Shown in pieces: positions 7,568-16,962 of a DNA stretch of 64,000 bases. The DNA lies in the NCBI RefSeq assembly GCF_020991275.1, contig NZ_JAJLQY010000004.1, forward strand, positions 62,001-126,000. Direction: 5' to 3'. The notes under the pieces are model-generated. The model was not told the DNA's origin. It ran no database searches and saw nothing but the letters and a program-made list of their open reading frames with translations. Positions within the stretch are counted from its first letter, which is position 1, and every line of letters begins with the position of its first letter. The DNA is from Actinocorallia sp. API 0066 (GTDB taxonomy: Bacteria > Actinomycetota > Actinomycetes > Streptosporangiales > Streptosporangiaceae). Both the position numbers and the translations under genes were made by a program.

Positions 7568-8569
7568 TCAGGACTCCTGCACGACCATCTCGGCGACGTC
7601 CCGGCGCACCGAGGTGAACAGCGGCCCGGGACGGCCGAGCCGGAAGATCATCTGCGGGTGGCGGCCGCCGCAGATCCGCTCCCTGATCATCGTGCGGAAC
7701 TCGGGCATCTCCAGCGCCTGGGTGTGCAGCGCCGCCGCGTAGTGGTCGGCCGCCGCGTGCAGCAGGACGCGCTGGAGCGCCTGCCCCGCCGCGAGCCAGG
7801 CGAGCTTGTCGTCGTCGGCGGTCTCCATGACGCAGACGGTGCCCGTCTCCCCCGACACCTCGACGCCGACGTCCATGCCCTGGGCCCGGCCCCTGCCGAA
7901 CTCGCGGCCGGGGAAGTAGGGGTCGGTGACCTGCTGGTCGATCGGGTACGCCGTGTCGGGCACCCCGTCGCGCCGTCCGCTGCCCGCGCCGGGCGACCAG
8001 CGCGTGAACTCCACGGTGTAGCGGTCGTCGAGCTTCTCGAACTCCTCGGCCGCCTCGGTGAGCGCGCCCAGCGCCTTGGCCTTGCGCGGGTCCGAGACGA
8101 TCCGCAGGCCGACGTCCTCCAACTGCGCCTCCTCCACGAGGGAGGACATGAGGTACTCGGGCGGGCCCTTCTCCGAGAACGCGCCCCGGTGCGTCCTGCG
8201 GTGCCGTACCTCCGCGAGCAGCCTTCCGGCCTCCTCGGGCGGTTCGGCCCGCTCCCGGACGCGCAGGGTTGCCAGCAGGCCGGGACGCTCCGGGTCAGGC
8301 AGGACGTCCACCTCCGGCACGAACCCTCCGGCGAGCACCCCGAGCCGCAGGTTGGCGAGCGCGGCACCGCAGCTGATCACCATCTCGCGCCCGTCGGGGT
8401 CGGCGACGTCGAGCCGCCGCTCGGGGTCGGCGTGCAGGCTGACCCGCATCCCGCCGTCGATCTCGGCCGTCCCGAACCACCACGGCTGCGTGTTGTGGAT
8501 CGACGGCGCCCACACCGCGGCCTGGATCGCGCCCTTCACCACCTCAGCGACGTCCCGCGCTTCGGCCAT
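7568..8569 (-). CDS. Acg-family nitroreductase-like protein
   Basis: This 333-residue protein has the Acg-type N-terminus (AAVWAPSIHNTQPWWF) and a C-terminal half resembling nitroreductases. Acg (Rv2032) proteins look like internally duplicated nitroreductases that may sequester FMN and are often induced in hypoxia through DosR in mycobacteria. ATG 8569 follows GGAGGGGG; the upstream in-frame codons are discarded. No DosR-type box was recognised upstream. It stands alone between a TetR gene and a divergent beta-glucosidase gene. Confidence 0.8.
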   Translation of the reverse strand: MAEARDVAEVVKGAIQAAVWAPSIHNTQPWWFGTAEIDGGMRVSLHADPERRLDVADPDGREMVISCGAALANLRLGVLAGGFVPEVDVLPDPERPGLLATLRVRERAEPPEEAGRLLAEVRHRRTHRGAFSEKGPPEYLMSSLVEEAQLEDVGLRIVSDPRKAKALGALTEAAEEFEKLDDRYTVEFTRWSPGAGSGRRDGVPDTAYPIDQQVTDPYFPGREFGRGRAQGMDVGVEVSGETGTVCVMETADDDKLAWLAAGQALQRVLLHAAADHYAAALHTQALEMPEFRTMIRERICGGRHPQMIFRLGRPGPLFTSVRRDVAEMVVQES

Positions 8570-8790
8570 CGCGCCCCCTCCCGTGGTCCGGCACCCCCAG
8601 TAGACCATCCGCGACCGACCGTCGTCAGGGAGAAAAGTCCACCTTTAACCGGCCCTGACGGACTCGAAACGGGCGACCTCCGTCGCGCGGCGGAGGCCGG
8701 GGCCGCCGGAATCGGCCGCACGGGGGAAGATCACCGGCGGCCGTACGCTGTACTGTCGGCCTCGAACACCCAGCGCAGGAAGGCCCCGAG

Positions 8791-10179
8791 ATGACGCCAC
8801 CCGACCCCCGTGACCTCCCCCGTCTCCCCGCGGGCTTCGAGTTCGGCACCAGCACCGCCGCCTACCAGATCGAGGGCGCGGCGGCCGAGGACGGCCGGGG
8901 CCCGAGCATCTGGGACACGTTCTGCGCCCGGCCGGGCGCGATCGCCGACGGGTCGTCCGGCGCCGTCGCCACCGACCACTACCACCGGTACACCGAGGAC
9001 GTCGCCCTGCTGCGCGGCCTGGGCGCCGACGGCTACCGGCTGTCGGTCGCGTGGCCGCGCGTCCAGCCGGACGGCGCGGGCCAGGCCAACCCGGCGGGCC
9101 TGGACTTCTACGACCGGCTCATCGACGCGCTGCTCGCCGCCGACGTCAAGCCGATGGTCACCCTCTACCACTGGGACCTCCCCCAGGCCCTGGAGGACGC
9201 GGGCGGCTGGCTGAACCGGGACACCGCCGAGCGGTTCGGCGCGTACACGGCGCTCGTCGCGGCCCGGCTGGGCGACCGGGTGCGGCACTGGGTGCCGGTG
9301 AACGAGCCGAACGTGACGGCGATGCTGGGCTACGCGCTCACCGCGATGGCCCCCGGACGCGGCCTGTCCTTCGACGCGCTGCCCGCCGTCCACCACCAGC
9401 TCCTCGGGCACGGCCTCGCCGTCGCCGCCCTGCGCGACGCGGGCGCCGCCTCGGTCGGCACCGCCACCAACCACACGCCGGTGTGGGCCGCCTCCGACGA
9501 CCCCGCCGACGTCGAGGCGGCCGCCTTCTACGACCTGCTGTGGAACCGGCTCGTCGCCGATCCGATCCTGCTCGGCGCCTACCCCGAGGGCTTCGCCGAA
9601 CTGATGCCGGGCCCCGTCGCCGACGACCTCAAGACCATCGCCGCGCCTCTCGACTTCTACGGCATCAACTACTACAACCCCACGGCCATCCAGGCGCCCG
9701 GCAAGACCTCCGGCCCGGCCACCGCGACGGCGGCGGGCCACGTCGAGGTGCCCGCCGAGCTGCCGTTCCAGTTCGCGCCGATGACCGGCCACCCCAGGAC
9801 GGACTTCGGCTGGCCGATCGTCCCCGAGGGCCTGCACGAGCTGATCACCCAACTGCGCGAGCGCTACCCGGACCTGCCGCCCCTGTACGTCACCGAGCAG
9901 GGCTGCTCGTTCGCCACCGGGCCCGACGCCGACGGCGTGGTGGACGACGTGGAGCGCGTCCGGTACTACGACGCGCACCTACGCCAGGTCGCCCGCGCCA
10001 TCGAGGACGGCGCCGACGTGCGCGGGTACTACGCCTGGTCGCTCCTGGACAACTTCGAATGGGCCGAGGGGTTCACCCAGCGGTTCGGGCTCGTCTGGGT
10101 CGACTACACGACGCTGGAGCGCACCCCGAAGGCGTCCTACCGGTGGTTCGCCGAGATGGTCGCCGCGCAGCGCGCCTAG
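8791..10179 (+). CDS. Beta-glucosidase, glycoside hydrolase family 1
   Basis: At 462 residues this is the typical GH1 length. The N-terminal signature FEFGTSTAAYQIEGA is present, with the acid/base glutamate in VNEPN (about 171) and the nucleophile in YVTEQGCS (about 371). The usual motif is TENG, so Gln replaces the Asn after the nucleophile. It has no signal peptide and therefore acts on imported or intracellular beta-glucosides such as cellobiose. No sugar transporter or LacI regulator is adjacent. It is convergent with the amidase gene, with only four bases between stop codons. Confidence 0.92.
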   Translation: MTPPDPRDLPRLPAGFEFGTSTAAYQIEGAAAEDGRGPSIWDTFCARPGAIADGSSGAVATDHYHRYTEDVALLRGLGADGYRLSVAWPRVQPDGAGQANPAGLDFYDRLIDALLAADVKPMVTLYHWDLPQALEDAGGWLNRDTAERFGAYTALVAARLGDRVRHWVPVNEPNVTAMLGYALTAMAPGRGLSFDALPAVHHQLLGHGLAVAALRDAGAASVGTATNHTPVWAASDDPADVEAAAFYDLLWNRLVADPILLGAYPEGFAELMPGPVADDLKTIAAPLDFYGINYYNPTAIQAPGKTSGPATATAAGHVEVPAELPFQFAPMTGHPRTDFGWPIVPEGLHELITQLRERYPDLPPLYVTEQGCSFATGPDADGVVDDVERVRYYDAHLRQVARAIEDGADVRGYYAWSLLDNFEWAEGFTQRFGLVWVDYTTLERTPKASYRWFAEMVAAQRA

Positions 10180-10183
10180 GCCG

Positions 10184-11671
10184 TCACAGGGGCGGTTCGG
10201 CGTCGGCCCAGGGCCGGGCCGCCTCCAACTGCGCGGCCAGCGCCAGCAGGGTGGGTTCACCGCCGAGCCCGGCGACGAACTGGACGCCCAGCGGCAGCCC
10301 GGACGTGGTCGTGTGCAGCGGCACGCTCATCGCGGGCCGTCCGGTGATGTTCGCGAGCTGGGTGAACGGCACCGGCGCGAGGTTCGCGATGAGCTGTTTC
10401 TGCCACATCGGGGTCTTCGCGGCGTGTCCGGCCAGGCCCAGGCGGAGCGTGATCTCGCCGACCAGGCGCAGCGGCAGCGGGGTGTCCAGGGCGCCGACCG
10501 GCAGCGGCGGGCCGGAGAGCACCGGCGTCAGCAGCAGGTCGTAGCGGGCGTGGAAGGCGGCGAGGGCGCGGGTGTAGCCGTTCCAGCGCTCCAGCGCGGT
10601 CAGGTACGCCTCCGCCCTGACCGACCTCGCCGCGCCCGCCAGCAGCCGGGTGTCCAGCTCGAAGTCGCGCGGGCGGGCGCCGCCCTCACGGCGGATCCTC
10701 GCGACGGTCGCGGCGGCCTCCGCGCCCCACATCATGAGGAAGTCCTGGGCCATCCGGACGCCGTCGATCTCCGGCTCGGCGGGCTCCACGTCGTGCCCGA
10801 GTTCGGTCAGGAGCGCGGCGGCCGACTCGACCGCCGTGACGGCCTCGGCGTCCACGGGCGTGCCGAGCGGCGAGCGTGAGGTGAACCCGATCCGGAGCCG
10901 TCCGGGCTCGCGCCGCGCGAGTTCCGCGTACGGGGTGTCGGGCTTCGCCGTCCGGTAGGGGCCGCCCGGGTCGTCGATCGCGGTCATCACGTCGAGCAGC
11001 GCGGCGCTGTCGCGGACCGTCCTGGTGATGACGCCCTCGGTGGCCGCGCCGTGGAAGTACTCGGCGTAGCCGGGGCCGCACGACAGCAGGCCACGGCCCG
11101 GCTTCAGGCCGAACAGGCCGCAGCAGGCGGCGGGGATGCGGATCGAGCCGCCGCCGTCGCTCGCGCCCGCCGCCGGGACGACGCCCGCCGCCACCGCCGC
11201 CGCCGAACCGCCCGACGAGCCGCCGGGGGTGTGCGCGAGGTTCCACGGGTTGCGGGTCGGCCCGTGCGCCTCCGGCTCCGTCACGGACTTCGTGCCGAAC
11301 TCGGGCGTGTTCGTCTTGCCGAAGACCAGCAGCCCGGCGTCCAGCCAGCTCCGCACCACCACGCTGTGCTCGGCCGCGACGTGCCCGCGCAGCGCGCGGG
11401 AACCGCCCGTGGTGGGGGTGCCCGCGTAGTCCTGGGTGAGGTCCTTGATGAGGAACGGGACACCGGCGAGCGGCCCCGACACCCCGGCCCGCGCCCGCTC
11501 GCGGGCGAGGTCGTGCATCGGGTGGACGATCGCGTTCAGCCGTCCGTTGACCTCCTCCGCGCGGGCGATCGCCGCGTTGAGCGGCTCGTCAGGGGCGAGC
11601 TCGCCCTTGGCGACCAGCTCGGCGATGCCCACGGCGTCCAGGCTCCGGTATTCCGCGTACTCCACGCCCAC
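10184..11671 (-). CDS. Amidase (amidase signature family)
   Basis: This 495-residue protein has the amidase signature core: [14 protein letters not shown] followed by [23 protein letters not shown]. It supplies the Ser-cisSer-Lys triad, with the lysine upstream in PFLIKD. Family members hydrolyse amides including indoleacetamide, nylon oligomers and fatty amides; the substrate is not predictable here. The start is GTG at 11671, with AAGGGAC upstream; a second GTG two codons on is possible. No glutamyl-tRNA amidotransferase partners are present, so a catabolic role is more likely than GatA. Confidence 0.88.
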   Translation of the reverse strand: MGVEYAEYRSLDAVGIAELVAKGELAPDEPLNAAIARAEEVNGRLNAIVHPMHDLARERARAGVSGPLAGVPFLIKDLTQDYAGTPTTGGSRALRGHVAAEHSVVVRSWLDAGLLVFGKTNTPEFGTKSVTEPEAHGPTRNPWNLAHTPGGSSGGSAAAVAAGVVPAAGASDGGGSIRIPAACCGLFGLKPGRGLLSCGPGYAEYFHGAATEGVITRTVRDSAALLDVMTAIDDPGGPYRTAKPDTPYAELARREPGRLRIGFTSRSPLGTPVDAEAVTAVESAAALLTELGHDVEPAEPEIDGVRMAQDFLMMWGAEAAATVARIRREGGARPRDFELDTRLLAGAARSVRAEAYLTALERWNGYTRALAAFHARYDLLLTPVLSGPPLPVGALDTPLPLRLVGEITLRLGLAGHAAKTPMWQKQLIANLAPVPFTQLANITGRPAMSVPLHTTTSGLPLGVQFVAGLGGEPTLLALAAQLEAARPWADAEPPL

Positions 11672-11883
11672 CCGTCCCTTACGGTGTCCGATTCGCGAGC
11701 ACTATAGGCCCGGAGCCCGGCGCGCCGACACCCCCGGCGGCGCGGATCAGGAAACACTCTTTGCCCTGACATGACGGGGCATGACCCGAGATCTCCGGGT
11801 TATCTCCCCCGGCGGCGCGACACTGTTGAGAAGAGGCTGACGTGCTACAGAGGCCCAGCCCGTCCGAACCCGAGGGAGCACCC

Positions 11884-12072
11884 ATGAAAGCCGCAGTGGG
11901 AGACCGCCTCGTCCTCCTGGGCCCCGACGACCACACGCACGACCGCGACGGCGAGATCGTCGAGATCCCCGACCCGGGAGGCGCGCCGCCCTACTACGTC
12001 CGCTGGGAGGACACCGGCCGCCGCACCCTCATCTACCCGGGCCCCGACGCCCGCGTCCTGGCCCGCCACTGA
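11884..12072 (+). CDS. DUF1918 family protein
   Basis: This 62-residue protein has the DUF1918 pattern: GDRLVL, then a DGEIVEI strand, PPYYVRWEDTGRRTLIYPGPDA and a short tail. It forms a small SH3-like barrel in known homologues, with no assigned function; the family is widespread in actinobacteria. ATG 11884 follows GAGGGAG. It stands alone, and directly after its stop codon the dispersed structured repeat begins. Confidence 0.85.
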   Translation: MKAAVGDRLVLLGPDDHTHDRDGEIVEIPDPGGAPPYYVRWEDTGRRTLIYPGPDARVLARH

Positions 12073-12078
12073 GCCCCC

Positions 12079-12232
12079 GGGCCCGTCAAACACAGCCTGG
12101 GAGCGGCCGCTCCCGACGAAGTCGGGGTCGCGAAGCGGCCACCGCCGGGCCCAATCGAACACGGCCCGGGGGTGGCCGCTCCCGACGAAGTCGGGGTCGC
12201 GAAGCGGCCACCTCCGGGCCCATCGAACACAG
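12079..12232. repeat. Structured dispersed repeat, locus 1 (two full units)
   Basis: Two tandem units 69 bases apart share an exact 36-base core (12105-12140 and 12174-12209). Each core folds as an outer stem GGCCGCT/AGCGGCC around an inner CCCGAC-gaa-GTCGGG hairpin. Each unit is followed by a terminal motif, and one more copy precedes the first core: GGGCCCGTCAAACACAG at 12079, GGGCCCAATCGAACACG at 12147 and GGGCCCATCGAACACAG at 12216. The same core recurs inverted near 19.7 kb. It is not coding and lies in the 360-base gap between the DUF1918 and HtaA-domain genes. Confidence 0.85.
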
Positions 12233-12432
12233 ACCGGGACCGCTCGGCACGGCGCGGCCAGCACCGGCACCGAGCGGTCCGCCAACCCCCGGTGTTCCTC
12301 CTGTGCCCGTCTCCGGACGGGCCTTTCGCGTGCGCGCCGGATCGGTGGACCGCGTGATCTCCCCGGGGTTAGGGTCGGCGGGCGGGGGCGGCACGGCACC
12401 CGCGCTACCGGTCTCTGCCGAAGGAGGACGCG

Positions 12433-12885
12433 ATGACCGAACAGGCTGCCGCAGGGGCGCTGGTCTGGGGGGTGAAGGCGAGTTTCCGCGACTATGTGCG
12501 GCGCGCCGAGGGGGAAGTCAAGATCACTGCCGGGGCGGAGGCGGCGGGCGACGCGTTCGCCTTCACGCCGACCGACGAGAAGCTGAAGTTCGCGGGCGAG
12601 GTCGACTTCGACGCGCACGGCGGTATGCTCAAGGTGACGGTCGCCGACCCCTGGATCGAGCTGGCCGACGACGGCTCGGCGTCGCTCAGCGTCGTCAACC
12701 CGGCGCGGCTCACCACCGACCGGAGCCAGCGCCTCACCATCGCCACCCTCGGCGACTTCACCCCCGCCGGCGACGGCACCGCCAAGGCACCCGCCTACCT
12801 GACGATGAACGGCGTCTGGCTCCTCGGCAACGTCTACGGCCCCGGCGACGAACTCGACACCGTCACCTTCCCCTGGGACGCCTGA
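12433..12885 (+). CDS. HtaA-domain protein
   Basis: This 150-residue protein is essentially one HtaA domain: LVWGVKASFRDYVRRAEGEVKI at the N-terminus, a central FAGEVDFDAHGGMLKVTVADPWIEL, and a C-terminal TMNGVWLLGNVYGPGDELD. HtaA domains bind haem in corynebacterial haem-uptake proteins, where they are secreted or membrane-anchored. This copy has no signal peptide or anchor, so a cytosolic or non-haem role is possible. AGGAGG lies upstream of ATG 12433. No hmu-type transporter is nearby. Confidence 0.75.
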   Translation: MTEQAAAGALVWGVKASFRDYVRRAEGEVKITAGAEAAGDAFAFTPTDEKLKFAGEVDFDAHGGMLKVTVADPWIELADDGSASLSVVNPARLTTDRSQRLTIATLGDFTPAGDGTAKAPAYLTMNGVWLLGNVYGPGDELDTVTFPWDA

Positions 12886-12946
12886 CGCTTTCCGGCTTTT
12901 CCGGCCCGGGGCGAGCGCGCCCGCCCCACCGGCCGTCTCCCTCCGC

Positions 12947-13876
12947 TCAGGAAGCCGGGTCGGCTTCGGTCGTGGGGAGGGGGAGTGTGGTTTTGAGGGT
13001 GGTGAGGGAGGTTCTGAGGGCGGTGTGGAACGCGGTGATGGCGGGGTGGTCGTGGGCGCCTTCGCGGACGGCCATGAAGAGGGTGCGGGCCGGGGAGCCG
13101 GGCAGGGTGAGGAGCCGTCCCGGGATGGGCGTGGCGGCCCAGACGAGGTCGGGCAGGAGCGAGGCGGCGTGGCCGGTGGCGACGAGGCTCGCGTGAAACA
13201 CCATGTCGGTGGACTCGAACCGGATGTCGGGTTCGAAGCCCGCGGTCCGGCAGACGGTCTGGGCCCAGCGGCGCGGTGACGTCCCAGAGGGCTCCATCGC
13301 CCAGGGCGCGGAAGCCAGGTCGGCGAGGTCCGCGGCGTCGAACGAGTCCGGGACGGCGAGGCGTAGCGGATCGCGTCCGAGCCGGTGCAAGGAGACGCCG
13401 GGGACGCGCGGCTGCGGCTGGCCCGGGTACTCCTCCCCCAGGACGACGTCGTAGTCACGGGCCGTCAGGGTGGGGATCGCCTGCTCGGGGTCGATCTGCC
13501 GGATGCGCAGCCGCAGGCCGGGATGGGAGCGGGCCAGGGCCGTCACCGCGTTCGGCACGAGGGTGAGCGCCGCCGTCTGGAACGCCGCGACGCGCAGCAG
13601 CCCCGTGACCTCCCGCAGCGAGGCGGCGAGGTCGGCTTCGGCGCGCTCCAGCTGGCCCAGAACGGTCTCGGTGTGCCGGACGAGGATCTCGGCCTGCTCG
13701 GTGAGCCGCACCCGGCGTCCGGCCTTCTCCAGCAGCGGCACGCCCGTCTCGTGCTCCAGCTGGGCGAGCTGCTGGGAGATCGCGGACGGGCTGTAGGACA
13801 GCGCCTCGGCGACGGCCGCGAGGGTGCCCCGGTGGCTCAGCTCGCGGAGCAGGCGCAGCCGGTGCAGGTCGAGCAC
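12947..13876 (-). CDS. LysR-family transcriptional regulator
   Basis: This 309-residue regulator has a winged helix at residues 1-60 (LHRLRLLRELSHRGTLAAVAEALSYSPSAISQQLAQLE) and a periplasmic-binding-like effector domain after about 90. GTG 13876 begins the canonical LDLHRLRLL N-terminus and follows GGAGG by four bases; the longer frame to 13903 is not needed. It is divergent from a DMT-family exporter, a common arrangement in which the LysR protein activates the exporter when its substrate builds up. Confidence 0.9.
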   Translation of the reverse strand: MLDLHRLRLLRELSHRGTLAAVAEALSYSPSAISQQLAQLEHETGVPLLEKAGRRVRLTEQAEILVRHTETVLGQLERAEADLAASLREVTGLLRVAAFQTAALTLVPNAVTALARSHPGLRLRIRQIDPEQAIPTLTARDYDVVLGEEYPGQPQPRVPGVSLHRLGRDPLRLAVPDSFDAADLADLASAPWAMEPSGTSPRRWAQTVCRTAGFEPDIRFESTDMVFHASLVATGHAASLLPDLVWAATPIPGRLLTLPGSPARTLFMAVREGAHDHPAITAFHTALRTSLTTLKTTLPLPTTEADPAS

Positions 13877-14009
13877 GGCGCCTCCCTGACGCGGACGTCC
13901 CAATTCATCAGTTCAGCTTAAGGGTACCGCGCAGAAACCTTCGCTGGACCTGAACGATGTGCCCGGCCGATCATGGAGGCACCGCCTCTCCTTCTCCAGG
14001 AAGCCTCCC

Positions 14010-14948
14010 GTGAACCCCACCGCGCCCGCGCCTGCCCGGATCGCCGTCGGCACCGCACTCGTCCTCGTCTCCGTCACGTCGCTCCAGCTCGGCGCGGTCG
14101 TCTCGGCGTCGCTGTTCCCCACGGTCGGTCCGGCCGGGACCACGGTCCTGCGGCTCAGCCTCGCGGCGCTGCTGCTGCTCGCGCTGGTCCGGCCACCCGT
14201 CCGGAGCTGGGACGGGCACCGTCTGCGCTCCGCGCTCCTGCTCGGCGCCGCCATGGCGGGCATGAACGGCCTCTTCTACGAGGCGCTGGCGCGCATCCCC
14301 CTGGGGACGGCGGTCACGATCCAGTTCGCGGGACCGCTCCTCCTGGCCGCCGTCCTCGCCCGCAGGGCGCGCGACCTGCCCTGGGTCGTGCTCGCCGTCG
14401 CCGGGGTGGCGCTGCCGGGGCTGGGCCACGACGGCGCGGGCGGGCCCCTCGACGTCGTCGGAGTCCTGTTCGCGTTGGGCGCGGGCGCCTTCTGGGCCGC
14501 GTACATCGTCGCCGGCTCACGGCTGGCCGCCTCCGGCACGGGCGCGGGCGGCGTGGGCGTCGCGATGGCCGTCGCCGCCGTGCTGACCCTGCCGTTCGGC
14601 GTCGCCGGGGCGGGCACCACGCTGCTGCGCCCTGAGGTGCTCGCCTCCGGTGTGCTCATCGCCGTCCTGGGCTCGGCCCTGCCTTACGCGGCGGAGATCG
14701 CGGCGCTCTCCCGGGTCCCGAAGCGGACGTTCAGCGTCCTGCTGGCGTTGGAGCCCGTCATGGCGGCCCTGTTCGGGGCGCTCCTCCTGGACCAGCCGCT
14801 GACGCCCGTCACGGCGGCCGCCGCGCTCCTCGTCCTCACCGCCGCCACCGGCACCGCGCTCACCGCGCCCACCGAACGCAAGGCGCCCGTCACCCCCCTC
14901 CCCACCCCCGAAGAGCGTGCCCCGGCCCACGCCGGACGGGCCGCCTGA
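14010..14948 (+). CDS. EamA/DMT-family transporter (RhtA-like)
   Basis: This 312-residue protein has about ten hydrophobic segments arranged as two EamA repeats. The features LARIPLGTAVTIQFAGPLLLA and LALEPVMAALFGALLLDQPL are typical of RhtA-type threonine/homoserine exporters. GTG 14010 follows AGGAAG; the ATG-like start at 13959 lies in the promoter. The last 25 residues are a Pro-rich cytosolic tail. It is divergent from the LysR gene, which probably controls it. The substrate (amino acid or purine) is inferred from family only. Confidence 0.88.
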   Translation: MNPTAPAPARIAVGTALVLVSVTSLQLGAVVSASLFPTVGPAGTTVLRLSLAALLLLALVRPPVRSWDGHRLRSALLLGAAMAGMNGLFYEALARIPLGTAVTIQFAGPLLLAAVLARRARDLPWVVLAVAGVALPGLGHDGAGGPLDVVGVLFALGAGAFWAAYIVAGSRLAASGTGAGGVGVAMAVAAVLTLPFGVAGAGTTLLRPEVLASGVLIAVLGSALPYAAEIAALSRVPKRTFSVLLALEPVMAALFGALLLDQPLTPVTAAAALLVLTAATGTALTAPTERKAPVTPLPTPEERAPAHAGRAA

Positions 14949-14962
14949 CGACGAGCGGCCCG

Positions 14963-15394
14963 TCAGGAGGGGGTGTAGGCGGTGGGGGCGGGGCGGTGGG
15001 CTCGGGTGGCGGTGAGGGCGGCGAGGAGGAGGGTGGGCGGCTCGGACGTGGTGAGGGTGAGGGTGGAGGAGAGGACGGGGTGAGTGGCGGTCGCCACGAG
15101 GGCGTCGTCGGGGGTGGTGACGCGGTAGCGGGTGGCGAACGCGTTGGCGGTGACGGTCCAGGCCGTCGAGCCGAGGCGGGCGGTGAAGGTACGTGTCGTG
15201 AAGGTCGGGTCCTCAGGGGTGACGGTGCCCAGGAGCTCGTCGGCCCGGTGCACGAGGATGGGGGCGCCGGGCGACGGCTGGCGGATCGTCAGCGGCGGGC
15301 CCTGCTCCGGGACGAGCGTGAGCGTCCCGTCAGGGTGCCGGTGCAGGTGGGCGAGGAGGGCGCCGTCCGGGGCGACGCAGCGGAGGTCACGCAT
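14963..15394 (-). CDS. Conserved hypothetical protein, coupled to the upstream gene
   Basis: This 143-residue protein has a beta-rich pattern with repeated Thr/Ala/Leu strands and no signal peptide or membrane segment. It looks like a LURP-one/tubby-like small barrel in strand spacing, but I cannot assign it. Its ATG lies inside the stop region of the preceding gene (8-base overlap, ATGCGTGA), with no separate ribosome site, so translation is coupled and the two products probably act together. It is convergent with the EamA transporter gene. Confidence 0.65.
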   Translation of the reverse strand: MRDLRCVAPDGALLAHLHRHPDGTLTLVPEQGPPLTIRQPSPGAPILVHRADELLGTVTPEDPTFTTRTFTARLGSTAWTVTANAFATRYRVTTPDDALVATATHPVLSSTLTLTTSEPPTLLLAALTATRAHRPAPTAYTPS

Positions 15395-15842
15395 CGGGAC
15401 GCAGGGTCAGCTCGCGGAGGGCGGTGAGGCTGCGCGCGCCGCAGCGGTCCCCCGGAACGGCCAGGGTGGGCCCCTCGACGTCGAGCGGGCGGCCGTCGCG
15501 GGAGAGCGCGACGAGGACGGGCACGGCCCCGAACTCCGGGTCGATCTCGCCCCACGACAGGACGGCGCGGTGGCCGTCGTCGGCCCGCAGCGACAGCAGG
15601 AACCGCAGCCGCGCCTTGCGGTCGCCGCCCGCGAACACGGGGTCGGCCTCGCCCACGACGTCCAGGAGCAGCGGGCCCGCGAACCGGTGGTGGCGCGCGC
15701 CCGCCCTGCGGCAGGAGAACACCACGTCGCAGGCGTGCTGCGGCAGCGCGCGCAGCTCGGCCATGGCGAGCGCGCGCGGCGCCCGCACCGCCCCGCCGAT
15801 CCGCAGGCACGGCGTGCCGTGCGGCGCTGACGTCGGGCCCAC
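15387..15842 (-). CDS. Molybdopterin-dependent oxidoreductase-like domain protein (truncated sulfite-oxidase fold)
   Basis: This 151-residue protein resembles the molybdopterin-binding fold of sulfite oxidases: CLRIGGAVRAPRALAMAELRALP, then DVVFSCRRAGARHHRFAGPLL, where the cysteine would be the Mo ligand, then ADDGHRAVLSWGEIDP and a VPGDRCGARSLTALREL end. Full enzymes are 200-400 residues, so this is a minimal form that may or may not bind cofactor. GTG 15842 is used. It is translationally coupled to the downstream gene at 14963-15394. Small actinobacterial homologues are known but uncharacterised. Confidence 0.65.
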   Translation of the reverse strand: MGPTSAPHGTPCLRIGGAVRAPRALAMAELRALPQHACDVVFSCRRAGARHHRFAGPLLLDVVGEADPVFAGGDRKARLRFLLSLRADDGHRAVLSWGEIDPEFGAVPVLVALSRDGRPLDVEGPTLAVPGDRCGARSLTALRELTLRPDA

Positions 15843-15948
15843 CCGACCACCCCCAGGAAGCTCGCAGGTTCAAGGGCCAGCCACCCTTTCACCTAGCATT
15901 ATCCATGGAATCAAGGGGGCTTTCCTAGAGCCTGCCAGCGCGGGGCGG

Positions 15949-16962
15949 TCAGCCCGAGGCGGCCTGGAGGTCGAGCGCGATGTCGATGATCATGTCCTCC
16001 TGGCCGCCGACGAGGTTCCGGCGGCCGACCTCGACGAGGATCGTCCGGACGTCCACGCCGTACCGGGCGGACGCGGCCTCGGCGTGCCGCAGGAAGCTGG
16101 AGTAGACGCCCGCGTAGCCGAGCGTGAGGGTCTCGCGGTCCACCTGGACGGGCCGGTCCTGGAGCGGCCGGACGAGGTCGTCGGCGGCGTCCTGGAGCGC
16201 GAACAGGTCGCAGCCGTGGTCCCAGCCCTGGAGGTCGGCGACGGCGACGAACGGCTCGATCGGGCAGTTGCCCGCGCCCGCCCCGTGCCCGGCCAGCGAC
16301 GCGTCCACCCGGGTCACGCCCTCCTCGACCGCGACGACGCTGTTCGCGACGGCCAGGGACAGGTTCTGGTGGGCGTGGATCCCGAGCTGCGTCTCCGGCT
16401 CCAGCACGTCACGGTAGGCCCGGACGCGTTCGCGCACCCCGTCCATGGTGAGCCGCCCGCCGGAGTCCGTGACGTAGACGCAGTGCGCCCCGTAGGACTC
16501 CATCAGCTTCGCCTGCCGGGCCAGCTCGGCGGGCGGGGCGAGGTGGCTCATCATGAGGAATCCGGACACGTCCATGCCGAGGTCGCGGGCCGCGCCGATG
16601 TGCTGGGCCGCGATGTCCGCCTCGGTGCAGTGCGTCGCGATCCGGATCGAGCGGACGCCGAGCGAGTAGGCGTGCTTCAGCTCCTCGATCGTGCCGATGC
16701 CCGGGAGCAGCAGCGTCGTCAGGGTGGCCCGCGTGACGTTGGCGGCGGCCGCCTCGATCCACGCCCAGTCGGTGTGCGAGCCGGGGCCGTAGGTGACGCT
16801 GCCGCCCGCGAGCCCGTCGCCGTGCGCGACCTCGATGGCGGCGACGCCCGCGGCGTCCAGCGCGGCGACGATCCGGGCGACGTCGGCGGGCTCGATCCGG
16901 TGCCGGACGGCGTGCATGCCGTCCCGCAGGGTGACGTCCTGGATATAGAGGTTCGGGCTCAT
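15949..16962 (-). CDS. mhpE: 4-hydroxy-2-oxovalerate aldolase
   Basis: This 337-residue protein starts [21 protein letters not shown]; the RDGMH segment holds the active-site Arg-Asp and metal region, and [15 protein letters not shown] supplies the metal-binding HxH. It cleaves 4-hydroxy-2-oxovalerate to pyruvate and acetaldehyde in the lower meta-cleavage pathway, in complex with the acetaldehyde dehydrogenase so that acetaldehyde is channelled. Its ATG overlaps the dehydrogenase stop by four bases (ATGA). It is the last gene of the three-gene operon. Homologues are also called DmpG, BphI and HsaF. Confidence 0.93.
   Translation of the reverse strand: MSPNLYIQDVTLRDGMHAVRHRIEPADVARIVAALDAAGVAAIEVAHGDGLAGGSVTYGPGSHTDWAWIEAAAANVTRATLTTLLLPGIGTIEELKHAYSLGVRSIRIATHCTEADIAAQHIGAARDLGMDVSGFLMMSHLAPPAELARQAKLMESYGAHCVYVTDSGGRLTMDGVRERVRAYRDVLEPETQLGIHAHQNLSLAVANSVVAVEEGVTRVDASLAGHGAGAGNCPIEPFVAVADLQGWDHGCDLFALQDAADDLVRPLQDRPVQVDRETLTLGYAGVYSSFLRHAEAASARYGVDVRTILVEVGRRNLVGGQEDMIIDIALDLQAASG

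Noticed and set aside
12033-12394. Short minus-strand ORFs with GRFATPTSSGA-type sequence across the 12.1-kb repeat
   Set aside because: They are created by the repeated core itself, and the same peptide appears in other frames at 19.7 kb; a structural repeat explains them better than coding.
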